Positions 44,313 through 53,263 of a stretch of DNA of 64,000 nt are shown in pieces. This DNA is from Chryseosolibacter indicum. Its GTDB lineage: Bacteria; Bacteroidota; Bacteroidia; Cytophagales; Cyclobacteriaceae. How positions within the stretch are numbered: position 1 is the stretch's first letter; each line of letters starts with the position of its first letter. Made by a program: the position numbers and the translations under genes. Location of the stretch: NCBI RefSeq assembly GCF_018598585.1, contig NZ_JAHESD010000005.1:1-64000 (forward strand), read 5' to 3'. A model generated the notes under the pieces. The model was not told the origin of the DNA, did no database searches, and was given only the letters and a program-made list of their open reading frames with translations.

Positions 44313-44471
44313 CTAAGCTTTTTTAGCTTTAGCTTTAAATTCTTCTTTTATCTTTTCTACGTCAACATTTTTCAAAACAGGCTTAGCACCTTGAATCTTC
44401 AGAGTCTGACGTCTTACAGCTGCTTTAGCTTTATCTTTGCGGTTTTTTCTTTTAAGTCTTGTTACTGCCAT
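44313..44471 (-). CDS. Small basic Lys-rich protein (52 aa)
   Basis: The frame runs from ATG 44471 to TAG at 44313. It begins MAVTRLKRKNRKDKAKAAVR and ends EEFKAKAKKA, with about a third Lys/Arg. A full-consensus promoter lies just upstream and an intrinsic terminator follows, which strongly supports it as a real monocistronic gene. The composition suggests binding to RNA, ribosomes or DNA. I do not recognise the family. It resembles the small basic proteins common near Bacteroidota ribosomal genes, but none is nearby. Confidence 0.8.
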   Translation of the reverse strand: MAVTRLKRKNRKDKAKAAVRRQTLKIQGAKPVLKNVDVEKIKEEFKAKAKKA

Positions 44472-44494
44472 GGCGCTTTCTGTTAAAAGGAGTG

Positions 44495-44525
44495 CAAAAA
44501 TATATTAGTATTTGATTTTTTCAAA
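44495..44525 (-). promoter_or_regulatory. Full Bacteroidota promoter of the small basic gene
   Basis: On the minus strand TTTG (44525-44522), a 19-nt spacer and TATTTTTG (44502-44495) match the consensus exactly. The start point would be near 44488, about 17 nt before the ATG at 44471. Confidence 0.85.
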
Positions 44526-44671
44526 TCATTGATGCAAATATTATTGCTTTTGCCGTTGAAAATGCAGTGTACATATAAGCAAACGCCTTATTTTGCGCGA
44601 CATTTGTATTAAAATATGCAACAATTTGTAACATATTGCGAATGCGCTAGACACAGAAAGAAGCCTATTTA

Positions 44672-46039
44672 ATGGAAAAACCATCTTTACCGAAAGGAAC
44701 ACGCGATTTTGGCCCTGCGATGATGGCCAAGAGGCAGTTTATATTTAACAACATCCGTACAGTATTTCAGAAGTTTGGTTTTTTGCCGCTGGAAACACCT
44801 GCCATGGAAAACCTAAGTACCCTAACCGGGAAATATGGTGAAGAAGGAGATCAACTGTTGTTTAAGATACTTAACTCAGGCGATTTTCTGAAGGATGTAG
44901 AAGATATAAAACTTCAAACAAAAAACTCGAAGTCTATTACTTTTGACATTTCAGAAAAAGGGCTTCGTTATGACCTGACCGTTCCTTTTGCGCGCTATGT
45001 TGTAATGAATCGTCATGAGATCAGCTTTCCATTTAAACGATACCAGATACAACCGGTGTGGCGTGCTGATCGCCCTCAGAAAGGACGTTACCGCGAGTTC
45101 TATCAATGCGATGCTGATGTGGTGGGAACCAACTCCTTGCTTTGTGAGGCTGAAATAATCCTCATGATAAAGGAAGTATTCAAAGGATTAAACATCCAGG
45201 ACTATGCCATTAAAATCAACCACAGGGGTATTCTTTCTGGTATAGCAGAAGTAATTGGTGGCAAGGGAAATGAGACCGCTCTGTTTGTAGCCATAGATAA
45301 ACTCGATAAGGTTGGCGAGGATAAGGTAAGAGAGGAGTTGCAGGCAAAAGGCTTTACGGCAGAGAGTCTTAATCTTCTTTTCAACATCCTGAATGTGAAA
45401 GGAAGCATTGTGAATAAGATGGCCTTTCTTGCTACTAAATTTGAAACAAGTACTGAAGGTCAAAGAGGTCTACGTGATCTGAAAGAAGTCTTTAACATTC
45501 TAGAAGACTACAATGCTTCACAAGACAATGTAGAGTTTGATGTATCATTGGCCCGAGGCTTAAGCTATTACACGGGCTGCATATTTGAAGTAAAGATTAA
45601 CAATGTGAGCATAGGCAGTGTGAGTGGTGGCGGAAGATACGACAACCTGACGCAAACATTTGGTGATAAAGAAAACCTTTCAGGTGTCGGATTTTCTTTT
45701 GGTGTAGACCGTATTTATGATGCCATGGAAGAGCTTGGGTTATTTCCTAAGGAAGCACAAGTATCATCAAAAGTACTCGTATGCCACTTTGATGAGGAAA
45801 GCATGCGTTATGGATTGGGCATTCTTAAAGCATTGCGCGACGTAGGTATTTCTTCAGAAATTTATCCTGACCAGGTTAAGATAAAGAAGCAACTTGATTA
45901 TGCCAATAAGAAGATGATACCGTATACAATCGTTATTGGTTCGGACGAAGTGAAAAGCGGGTTGCTCCCACTTAAGGATATGGAGCGCGGTGAGCAAGCA
46001 AAGATAAGCCTAGAAGAAATTATTCAGAAGATCAAGTGA
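44672..46039 (+). CDS. hisS: Histidyl-tRNA synthetase
   Basis: A class II aminoacyl-tRNA synthetase charging tRNA-His. The N-terminus LPKGTRDFGPAMMAKR and motif 2 region (VWRADRPQKGRYREFYQCDA) are intact. HisA signature GLSYYTGCIFEV and motif 3 GVGFSFGVDRIYDAM follow. The C-terminal anticodon-binding domain ends with DMERGEQAKISLEEI. The length is 455 aa. The histidine ammonia-lyase gene begins 3 nt after its stop. Confidence 0.97.
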   Translation: MEKPSLPKGTRDFGPAMMAKRQFIFNNIRTVFQKFGFLPLETPAMENLSTLTGKYGEEGDQLLFKILNSGDFLKDVEDIKLQTKNSKSITFDISEKGLRYDLTVPFARYVVMNRHEISFPFKRYQIQPVWRADRPQKGRYREFYQCDADVVGTNSLLCEAEIILMIKEVFKGLNIQDYAIKINHRGILSGIAEVIGGKGNETALFVAIDKLDKVGEDKVREELQAKGFTAESLNLLFNILNVKGSIVNKMAFLATKFETSTEGQRGLRDLKEVFNILEDYNASQDNVEFDVSLARGLSYYTGCIFEVKINNVSIGSVSGGGRYDNLTQTFGDKENLSGVGFSFGVDRIYDAMEELGLFPKEAQVSSKVLVCHFDEESMRYGLGILKALRDVGISSEIYPDQVKIKKQLDYANKKMIPYTIVIGSDEVKSGLLPLKDMERGEQAKISLEEIIQKIK

Positions 46040-46042
46040 TTA

Positions 46043-47548
46043 ATGGCACCAACTGTAACGCATTCTATTTCTGAAGACCGATTAACACTTGATAACATTG
46101 ACGTTTTTTTTCAGCGTAATGTTCAGCTTCAACTTTCTGAAGATGTAAAGAAAAAAGTTGCAAGGTGCAGAAGCTATCTAGACGAGAAACTGAAAAGTAC
46201 CCGTGATCCGTTGTACGGCATTAACACTGGCTTTGGATCACTCTATAACAGGAACATTTCGACTGATCAACTTGAGAAACTACAGGAGAACCTAGTAAAG
46301 TCGCACGCCTGCGGCACCGGCGCTGAAGTGCCAGGCGAAATTGTGCGCCTTATGATAGTTTTAAAAATCCAGTCACTAGCGTATGGCCATTCCGGTGTAC
46401 AGGTAGAAACAGTACAACGGTTGGTGGACCTCTATAACAACAATGTTTTTCCCCGAGTATATGAAATGGGATCGCTTGGGGCATCGGGTGACCTGGCTCC
46501 ATTAGCGCATTTATCGTTACCATTACTTGGGCTAGGAGAAGTAAAGTATCAGAATAAGGTATATCAGACGCTGGAAGTAAATCAAATTTTCAACTGGCAA
46601 ACCATTCATCTAAAAGCAAAGGAAGGCCTTGCATTGTTGAACGGAACACAGTTTATGAGTGCCTATGGTATTTGGGCTGTCTGGCATGCTCATAGGCTTT
46701 TAAAACTGGCGAATGTTATAGGAGCGTTATCGCTCGACGTATTTGATGGAAGAATAGAGCCTTTCTCTCCGCTTGTGTATAAAATCAGATCTCACGGCGG
46801 ACATGCAAAGGTATCTCAGCATATTTCATCTTTGCTAGAGAACAGTGAATTGATTTCGCAAAGTAAAAGGCACGTACAGGATCCTTATTCATTTCGTTGT
46901 ATTCCGCAGGTTCATGGAGCAAGCTCTGACGCCATTGATTATGTTACACAGGTATTTCTTACAGAAATAAACAGTGTTACCGACAACCCTTTAGTCTTTC
47001 CTGACGAAGACACGATAATCTCTGCGGGAAACTTTCATGGACAACCCCTGGCACTTGCGTTAGATTTTCTCGCTATTGCTCTTTCAGAATTAGGTAACAT
47101 TTCGGAAAGGAGAACTTATCAATTGATATCCGGGTCACGCGATTTGCCTAATTACCTTGTGGCCAATCCGGGTATTAATTCAGGATTGATGATACCCCAG
47201 TACACTGCTGCTTCTCTGGTGAGCCAGAACAAACAATTGAGTACACCTGCCTCCGTAGATAGTATTGTGAGTTCCAATGGGCAGGAAGACCATGTAAGCA
47301 TGGGAGCAAATGCTGCTACCAAAGCGTACAGGATTGTAAATAACCTTTATTCGATACTGGCTATTGAATTGATAACTGCGTCACAGGCACTTGCATTTAG
47401 GAGACCGTTAAGAACTTCTTCTAAACTCGAGGCCCTTGTAGATACTTTCAGGCATCAAGTGCCGTTTATAGAGGATGACCGTCTATTACATGACGATATT
47501 AAAAAAGCAGAATATTTTTTAAGAGATTTACCGCTTAACGATCAGTAA
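46043..47548 (+). CDS. hutH: Histidine ammonia-lyase (aromatic amino acid lyase family)
   Basis: The enzyme eliminates ammonia from His (to urocanate). The self-made MIO cofactor comes from A147-S148-G149 in GASGDLAPLAHL. The SH pair in ENLVKSHACGTG, YSFRCIPQVHG, the ISAGNFHGQP block and NGQEDHVSMGANA favour histidine. A Tyr lyase of the flexirubin type is possible, because those enzymes also carry an SH pair at this site. No hutU, hutI or hutG lies nearby. It is directly downstream of hisS and 2 nt upstream of a T9SS cargo gene. The length of 501 aa is typical. Confidence 0.85.
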   Translation: MAPTVTHSISEDRLTLDNIDVFFQRNVQLQLSEDVKKKVARCRSYLDEKLKSTRDPLYGINTGFGSLYNRNISTDQLEKLQENLVKSHACGTGAEVPGEIVRLMIVLKIQSLAYGHSGVQVETVQRLVDLYNNNVFPRVYEMGSLGASGDLAPLAHLSLPLLGLGEVKYQNKVYQTLEVNQIFNWQTIHLKAKEGLALLNGTQFMSAYGIWAVWHAHRLLKLANVIGALSLDVFDGRIEPFSPLVYKIRSHGGHAKVSQHISSLLENSELISQSKRHVQDPYSFRCIPQVHGASSDAIDYVTQVFLTEINSVTDNPLVFPDEDTIISAGNFHGQPLALALDFLAIALSELGNISERRTYQLISGSRDLPNYLVANPGINSGLMIPQYTAASLVSQNKQLSTPASVDSIVSSNGQEDHVSMGANAATKAYRIVNNLYSILAIELITASQALAFRRPLRTSSKLEALVDTFRHQVPFIEDDRLLHDDIKKAEYFLRDLPLNDQ

Positions 47549-47550
47549 TA

Positions 47551-49479
47551 GTGAGATCTGCCTGTCTTTTCATATTTATTTTGGGAGTAGCAACCGTGTT
47601 GAATGCTCAACCGAAAATGAGTCCGAAAGGCTTTTTTCAGGTAAACGAGGTAAAAGCATGTGCGGGATTTACTATTCAATTAACTCCTTTGGTTACCTGC
47701 GGGAATCCGGCGGGGAACCCAAGCGATCCAAATCCGGCATGCGCTGTAAGCTTTACAGGAAGAGAAGAAGACTTCATGCCAATTATTACCAACACTTCTT
47801 TTACCTATAACAATCCTGGAATTTATACGCTGAGATATATTTACGGAGATCAGGAAGACAATCTTCAAATAACAATAGTTGAAAATGTACCTCCGCCTGT
47901 ACAGGTAGCCAGTTGTAGTGGTAATGAAGTTGTTGTTACCGTGAATGACAGCAGATATAGTGAGTACATTATAGATTATGACAATGCGCCTAATCCTGAT
48001 GAAGTAACGATAAGCCCTAACGGGACAAATCGTTATGGATATGGAAATAGCAATCCGAGAACCATTTCAGTGCGCGGGCACGACATGGGGGCTGCGTATA
48101 ACTGTGCTGCAACTAACGTGCAGGTTATACCTCTTGCAACAATTCCTACTCCTACCCTTACACAAGTTAAGGTATTAGATGCTACGAGTGCGCGACTTGA
48201 ATTTAATGGCATACCCAATGTTCTTTACCGTATAGAGATTGCTCAGAATAATAACACCACGTTTCAGTTTCTTAAAACAATTATCAATACAACAATTGAT
48301 ACTGTAAGAAATTTACGGGGGGATGACTCCTACTATTGTTTTCGTGTTGTTACTATTGATGCCTGCACGAATGCATTTAAACTATCCAACGTTGTATGCA
48401 GTTCAAATTTTGATCTTACTCCGGAGAACAATCAGAACCGGTTAAACTGGATAACTAATAACGCCGGGGTGGTGAGTCAAACCATAGAAAGAACAATTAC
48501 GTCAGGAACACCAAGTACTTTTAATGTTACCGGAAATTCTTCTATTGATACAGATGTTAATTGCGGTACGCAGTATTGTTATCAGCTAACGATGAACTAT
48601 GCCAATGTTAATGGCCTGGCAGTTCAAAGTATATCAATGCCAAAATGTGGTACTGCTATTTCAACAGATAAGCCTACGGCAATCAGTAATATTTCTTCAA
48701 TTGTAGGAGACAACGAAGTTACATTAGGCTGGCAAATGGATCCGGCGTTTTCTCCTGCGAAGTTTACACTATTTAAAAACAGCAATGGCACAACAACTAC
48801 ACTTGGAGAAACTAATGATGCAACTTTTAGTGACAACAGTTATTTACAGGAAAGTCCCTCATGTTATCAGATAAAATATGATGACATCTGTGGCAACACA
48901 AGTGATTTAAGCATTGAAAGCTGTCCAATTATCTTAACCGGAAATGTTAATAACGACAACTCCATTCAATTAAATTGGACTGCCTATACGGGATGGGTAA
49001 ATGGTGTTAATAATTATGTGATTGAGCGATACGATGCGAATGGACAACTGATTGCTACTATTCCTGCGGGAACACTTACAACCTACCTTGATGCCACACA
49101 AGATTTGGATGTGCAAATCTTCATCTATGTAGTGCGTGCCTTCCCTAACGATAATACTGTTAGCGAAAGTGTTTCGAACAGGATCGTATTAACTAAAGAG
49201 CCTAATCTATTTTATCCTACTGCCTTTACCCCAAACGGTGACGGTCTTAACGATATTTTCAATGTATATGGACAATACATTGAGAATTTCCAAATGGACA
49301 TTTTCAACAGATGGGGAGAGCTGATGTTTACAACATCTGAAATTCAACAAGGATGGGACGGCACGTATAGGGGCAACCTTATGCCCGAAGGCACTTATAC
49401 TTTTGTTGCTACCATCAGGGATAAAGCTGGAAGGACGTTTAAAAAGTCTGGCACAGTAGTGCTAATGAAAAAAAGATAG
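47551..49479 (+). CDS. Secreted protein with type B T9SS sorting domain
   Basis: This 642-residue protein starts at a GTG 2 nt after hutH and has a Sec signal (MRSACLFIFILGVATVLNA). The last 90 residues, from PTAFTPNGDGLNDIFNVYGQ through FNRWGELMFTT to GTYTFVATIRDKAGRTF, form a gliding-motility-associated C-terminal domain, type B. The middle has Fn3/PKD-like beta segments with paired cysteines. It is expected to be exported through the T9SS. The adjacency to hutH looks structural rather than functional. Confidence 0.85.
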   Translation: MRSACLFIFILGVATVLNAQPKMSPKGFFQVNEVKACAGFTIQLTPLVTCGNPAGNPSDPNPACAVSFTGREEDFMPIITNTSFTYNNPGIYTLRYIYGDQEDNLQITIVENVPPPVQVASCSGNEVVVTVNDSRYSEYIIDYDNAPNPDEVTISPNGTNRYGYGNSNPRTISVRGHDMGAAYNCAATNVQVIPLATIPTPTLTQVKVLDATSARLEFNGIPNVLYRIEIAQNNNTTFQFLKTIINTTIDTVRNLRGDDSYYCFRVVTIDACTNAFKLSNVVCSSNFDLTPENNQNRLNWITNNAGVVSQTIERTITSGTPSTFNVTGNSSIDTDVNCGTQYCYQLTMNYANVNGLAVQSISMPKCGTAISTDKPTAISNISSIVGDNEVTLGWQMDPAFSPAKFTLFKNSNGTTTTLGETNDATFSDNSYLQESPSCYQIKYDDICGNTSDLSIESCPIILTGNVNNDNSIQLNWTAYTGWVNGVNNYVIERYDANGQLIATIPAGTLTTYLDATQDLDVQIFIYVVRAFPNDNTVSESVSNRIVLTKEPNLFYPTAFTPNGDGLNDIFNVYGQYIENFQMDIFNRWGELMFTTSEIQQGWDGTYRGNLMPEGTYTFVATIRDKAGRTFKKSGTVVLMKKR

Positions 49480-49584
49480 TGGCTCTTCTTATAAAGGTAT
49501 CTATTATATAAAAGCAAAAGCTATTTAATAACAGGTATAATATTTAATATTAATTTTATCAATCAATTCCAAAACAACAGCAAT

Positions 49585-49920
49585 ATGTTTGATATGATGA
49601 AAATGATGGGCAAGATGAAGGAAGTTCAAGCCCGCATAAAAGAGGCACAAGACAACTTAGGGAAGCTTCGTGCTACCGGTGAATCAGGAGGTGGAATGGT
49701 AAAAGTTACTGTTAATGGAAAACGTCAGCTCATCGGTATTGATATTGATCCTACGTTACTTAAAGCCGAAGACAAAATTGTATTACAGGATTTAATAGTT
49801 GCCGCAGTAAATAAAGCTGCAGAAGAAGCAGATACAATGGCAAAAGAAGAGATGAAAAAAAGTACAGAGGGATTAATACCTAACATTCCTGGTCTTGATT
49901 TAAGTGGTATGATGGGATGA
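49585..49920 (+). CDS. ybaB: YbaB/EbfC nucleoid-associated protein
   Basis: A small DNA-binding homodimer of the YbaB family. At 111 residues it starts MFDMMKMMGKMKEVQARIKE and includes VKVTVNGKRQLIGIDIDPTL, the family core. In other bacteria it is usually linked to dnaX and recR, but here it overlaps a glycosyltransferase by 4 nt (ATGA). Confidence 0.93.
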   Translation: MFDMMKMMGKMKEVQARIKEAQDNLGKLRATGESGGGMVKVTVNGKRQLIGIDIDPTLLKAEDKIVLQDLIVAAVNKAAEEADTMAKEEMKKSTEGLIPNIPGLDLSGMMG

Positions 49921-50933
49921 CACAGACTGCTGTTGTCATTCTCAATTACAATGGCGCAAAATTTCTTCGCCAGTTCTTACCATCTGTCGTTGCTTATTCC
50001 CCAAGCGCAACTGTATATGTAGTAGATAATGGCTCAAGTGATGACTCAGAAGGCATTGTACGAAAAGATTTTCCTTCAGTTCAATGGTTGGCACTTGAGG
50101 AAAACTTCGGCTTTTGTGGAGGATATAACCGAGGGCTTAGGCAGATAGAAGCAAAGTACTATGTACTCTTAAACTCAGATATTGAAGTAACACCAGGATG
50201 GCTTGAGCCCATGATCAACATCCTTGAGAATGATTCTACTGTTGCCGCGCTTCAGCCCAAGATTTTATCGTATCAAAACAAAAAGGCTTTTGAATATGCC
50301 GGTGCTGCTGGAGGTTACATGGATTTTCTTGGATATCCGTTTTGTCGCGGGCGTCTTTTCACGTTTCTTGAAGAAGACCTTGGGCAATACGATGATATCA
50401 AAGAAATATTCTGGGCAACGGGAGCGTGTCTGGTGATCAGATCTTCCGTCTTTCATCAATTTCGTGGATTAGATGAAGATCTATTCGCACATATGGAGGA
50501 GATTGATTTGTGCTGGAAGATTCAAAGAACAGAAAATCGCATCTTATACTATGGCAAAAGCAAAGTTTACCATGTTGGTGCAGGCACTTTAGGCTACGAG
50601 AGCCCAAGAAAGACATTCCTTAATTTCAGAAATAACCTTATTGTAAATTACAAGCATTTAGACGCGGGAGAAATATGCTATAAGCTTCCCCTCAGGATTT
50701 TACTGGACTGGCTTGCGGCATTAATGTTCCTTATAAAAGGAAAAACAAAGAATAGTTTAAGTGTTATTCAGGCGCATGCTGCCTTCTTTTCGAGTCTGCG
50801 TAAACATGCCATCAAACGGAAGGCGCTTCATCAGCAGTTCCCAACGTATTCAAGAAAAAACATATACAAGCGCTCAGTAGTTGCCGCCTTCTATTTGCTG
50901 AGGAGAAGAAAGATTGATATCAGGAGGGATTGA
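49917..50933 (+). CDS. Family 2 glycosyltransferase
   Basis: A 338-residue GT-A fold enzyme, probably of the rhamnosyltransferase-like group acting on surface polysaccharide. The N-terminal VVILNYNGAKFLRQFLPSV and VVDNGSSDDSEGIV bind the nucleotide sugar. The metal-binding region is LLNSDIEVTPGW. The conserved ATGACLVIRSSVF and DLFAHMEEIDLCWKIQ are typical of the group. The C-terminus contains a hydrophobic segment (LLDWLAALMFLI) that may anchor it to the membrane. Its first bases overlap ybaB. Confidence 0.9.
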   Translation: MTQTAVVILNYNGAKFLRQFLPSVVAYSPSATVYVVDNGSSDDSEGIVRKDFPSVQWLALEENFGFCGGYNRGLRQIEAKYYVLLNSDIEVTPGWLEPMINILENDSTVAALQPKILSYQNKKAFEYAGAAGGYMDFLGYPFCRGRLFTFLEEDLGQYDDIKEIFWATGACLVIRSSVFHQFRGLDEDLFAHMEEIDLCWKIQRTENRILYYGKSKVYHVGAGTLGYESPRKTFLNFRNNLIVNYKHLDAGEICYKLPLRILLDWLAALMFLIKGKTKNSLSVIQAHAAFFSSLRKHAIKRKALHQQFPTYSRKNIYKRSVVAAFYLLRRRKIDIRRD

Positions 50934-50951
50934 TAACAGTGGGAACTGAGG

Positions 50952-51185
50952 TCAGTAATCCCATATGGGACTTCTTTTTCTCAAATGCTTTCTCATATTC
51001 ATAACAAAAGCTAGTGCAAGATAGATAAGAACCGGTGAGCCGAAGGTTAGGAAGGAAGCATAAATAAAGAATAATCTTATGCTGGAAGTTGCCATACCCA
51101 GCTTTTCCCCTAACCGAGTACATACTCCAAAGGCATAAGCTTCGAAAAAATCCTGGATTTTCTGCATAGAAACGCTCATATTCAT
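50952..51185 (-). CDS. Small PspC-domain protein
   Basis: This 77-residue protein is one PspC-like unit: FEAYAFGVCTRLGEKLGMAT followed by a membrane segment around RLFFIYASFLTFGSPVLIYL. The tail is basic (NMRKHLRKRSPIWDY). Starts at 51185, 51179 or 51167 are all possible. PspC proteins act in envelope stress, but small single-domain copies are poorly studied. It converges with the glycosyltransferase gene. Confidence 0.75.
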   Translation of the reverse strand: MNMSVSMQKIQDFFEAYAFGVCTRLGEKLGMATSSIRLFFIYASFLTFGSPVLIYLALAFVMNMRKHLRKRSPIWDY

Positions 51186-51364
51186 ACGTTTAGAGTTTCA
51201 CCTACTTTAAAAGTTCATTTATCGACCAAAAATCCGGCTTACAAATATAACATACCAACACTAGGGTTATTGTCGCTGAATTCTTATTTTTTTGAGTATT
51301 ATTGCAAAAAAATACACATAAGTTTAGTTTTAAACCCTTAAAAATCAATATAACTCTAAATCCA

Positions 51365-53134
51365 ATGAGAAAACCTATTTACTCATTTTTAGTCATCGGT
51401 GCACTGAGCCTTTCGGGTTGTACGCTTCCCAAGATGGTTAAAATGTCCAAAGATCAACAACTCACAGTAACGCCAAATCCGCTAGAAGTTCACAAAGACA
51501 CCGTGACCTTCGATATGGCAGCAAATCTTCCTGTGAAAATGTTGAAAAAAGGAACAACCTATACAGTAAACACCTATTACAAATACGGTGAGAAAGAGGT
51601 GGCCCTTGATCCTATTCCATTTAAAGCTGAAGATTATCCAAACGCCAAAACTGAGCAACCAAAAGTTACTAAGAATTTCTCGTTTGCCTATGCTCCGGCT
51701 ATGAGATCTGGTGTATTGGAAGTAGAAGGTGTTGCAGCTAAAGGTTCTAAAACAAAGAACACAGCTCGTATGCAAGTTGCGACCGGTGTTATTACAACTT
51801 CTAAACTTGTAAAACCTGTGTATTTTGCTGCTTACGCAGATCATGGATATAACAACCAGGAAGAACTTGTTCCAGTTATTATTCCTGACTTCATTTTCGA
51901 ACAAGGAAGATCAGTTTTAAGAACATCTGAAACAAGAGCTCCTAAAGGAAAGCAATTAGATGCTTTTATCGCTTCTAAAAATGCTACACGTACCGTATCA
52001 ATCACTGGTACTCACTCACCTGAAGGTGCTGAGCGTGTGAACTCAAAACTGTCTCCAGATCGTGCTGCTGCTATCGAAAAATACTATCGTCAGCAAATGA
52101 AGAAGTACGATTACAAAGGCATGGCAGATTCTATTAAATTCATTCTTAAGCCAGTTATCCAGGATTGGACAGGTTTCAAAAATGAATTGGCTAATTACCA
52201 AGGTCTTACTTCGGAACAAAAGACGGAATATTTGAATGTTGTTAACAGCGGTGGAACATTCGAAGACCAAGAACAACAGTTGAAGAGACTTCCTAACTAC
52301 AAAAAAGTATTCAGCGAAGTTTATCCTAAATTAAGAACAGCTAAAACTGAAATCTTAACTGTTAAGGATAAAAAGACAGATGCAGAAATCTCTGTATTAG
52401 CTAAACAAGTTACTCAAGGACAAACAAGTGCTGATACACTTTCTTTCGAAGAAATGATGTACGCTGCTACTTTAACTCCTTCTTTAGAAGAGAAAGCTGC
52501 TATCTACGAAGCTGCTACTAAAAAAGGTACTAACTGGAATGCACATAACAACCTTGGTGCAGTGTACATTGCACAAGCTATTGAAAACCAAGCTAATGCT
52601 TCTTCTTTAGCAGATAAAGCACTTGCTCAATTAGAAATTGCGGCTAAAATCCAGGATTCTCCTGAAGTTCATGCTAACATGGCATCTGCATATATGCTGA
52701 AAGGCAATGCATACGCTGCTTACGACCATGCTAAAAGAGCTTCTGGTTTGAGTGGTGATAATGGTGCCGGATTAAACGGTGTTAAGGCAGCTTCTGAAAT
52801 CTACCTTGCTAAATATAGCGATGCAGTAGGTTCTGCTTCAGCAGCTACTGACAATGCTGACAACCTTTTCAACAAAGGTTTAGCTCAAATTCTTAACAAA
52901 GACTATCAAAACGCTTTAACATCTTTCAAAGATGCAACTGGCAAAAACAGCAACTTTGCACTTGCATATTATGGTGCTGCTATTGCATCTGCTCGTTTAG
53001 GAAATGCTGAAAATGTAGTTAGCAACCTTACAAGCGCAGTAAAAGCAGATCCTCAGTTGAAAGAAAGTGCTTTAAGTGACCTTGAATTTGCTAAATTCTC
53101 TGCCACTGAAGCATTTAAAAACGCTCTTAAGTAA
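51365..53134 (+). CDS. Lipoprotein with OmpA-like and TPR-like regions
   Basis: The ATG at 51365 gives MRKPIYSFLVIGALSLSGC, a signal peptide with a lipobox (LSGC, C19), so an outer- or inner-membrane lipoprotein is likely; the frame is open 21 codons upstream. Residues about 165-245 resemble an OmpA-type peptidoglycan-binding domain (FIFEQGRSVLRTSETR, then VSITGTHSPEGAERVNSKLS). Residues about 380-580 look like TPRs (NAHNNLGAVYIAQAIENQA, FALAYYGAAIASARLGNAE). The region uses a narrow set of codons, as highly expressed genes do. A strong terminator follows. No exact family is recognised. Confidence 0.8.
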   Translation: MRKPIYSFLVIGALSLSGCTLPKMVKMSKDQQLTVTPNPLEVHKDTVTFDMAANLPVKMLKKGTTYTVNTYYKYGEKEVALDPIPFKAEDYPNAKTEQPKVTKNFSFAYAPAMRSGVLEVEGVAAKGSKTKNTARMQVATGVITTSKLVKPVYFAAYADHGYNNQEELVPVIIPDFIFEQGRSVLRTSETRAPKGKQLDAFIASKNATRTVSITGTHSPEGAERVNSKLSPDRAAAIEKYYRQQMKKYDYKGMADSIKFILKPVIQDWTGFKNELANYQGLTSEQKTEYLNVVNSGGTFEDQEQQLKRLPNYKKVFSEVYPKLRTAKTEILTVKDKKTDAEISVLAKQVTQGQTSADTLSFEEMMYAATLTPSLEEKAAIYEAATKKGTNWNAHNNLGAVYIAQAIENQANASSLADKALAQLEIAAKIQDSPEVHANMASAYMLKGNAYAAYDHAKRASGLSGDNGAGLNGVKAASEIYLAKYSDAVGSASAATDNADNLFNKGLAQILNKDYQNALTSFKDATGKNSNFALAYYGAAIASARLGNAENVVSNLTSAVKADPQLKESALSDLEFAKFSATEAFKNALK

Positions 53135-53154
53135 CGAAACAACATTGGATTTAT

Positions 53155-53192
53155 AAAAAAACCCTTTCCAGTAAATGGAAAGGGTTTTTTAT
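53155..53192 (+). terminator. Strong intrinsic terminator after the lipoprotein gene
   Basis: A long perfect stem (53155-53169 with 53176-53190) with a short loop has A and T runs at its base. Confidence 0.9.
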
Positions 53193-53213
53193 TTGAGCTT
53201 TCTGGGTTTCACG

Positions 53214-53245
53214 TTTTGTCAATCCCACCCCAGATACTATTTTTA
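53214..53245 (+). promoter_or_regulatory. Bacteroidota-type promoter of pdhB
   Basis: TTTTG (TTG at 53216-53218), a 19-nt spacer and TATTTTTA (53238-53245) match the consensus apart from the last base of the -7 box. The start point near 53251 precedes the ATG at 53264 and excludes a TTG start at 53216. Confidence 0.65.
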
Positions 53246-53263
53246 CGCACCTTATTAAAACGT

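Noticed and set aside
47551-49479. A histidine-utilisation (hut) operon
   Set aside because: Only hutH is present; the following gene is a T9SS cargo protein, not urocanase.
51482-51904. 140-codon open frame antisense to the lipoprotein gene
   Set aside because: It lies entirely within a gene with a clear lipobox, domain order and biased codon use; no start signal supports it.
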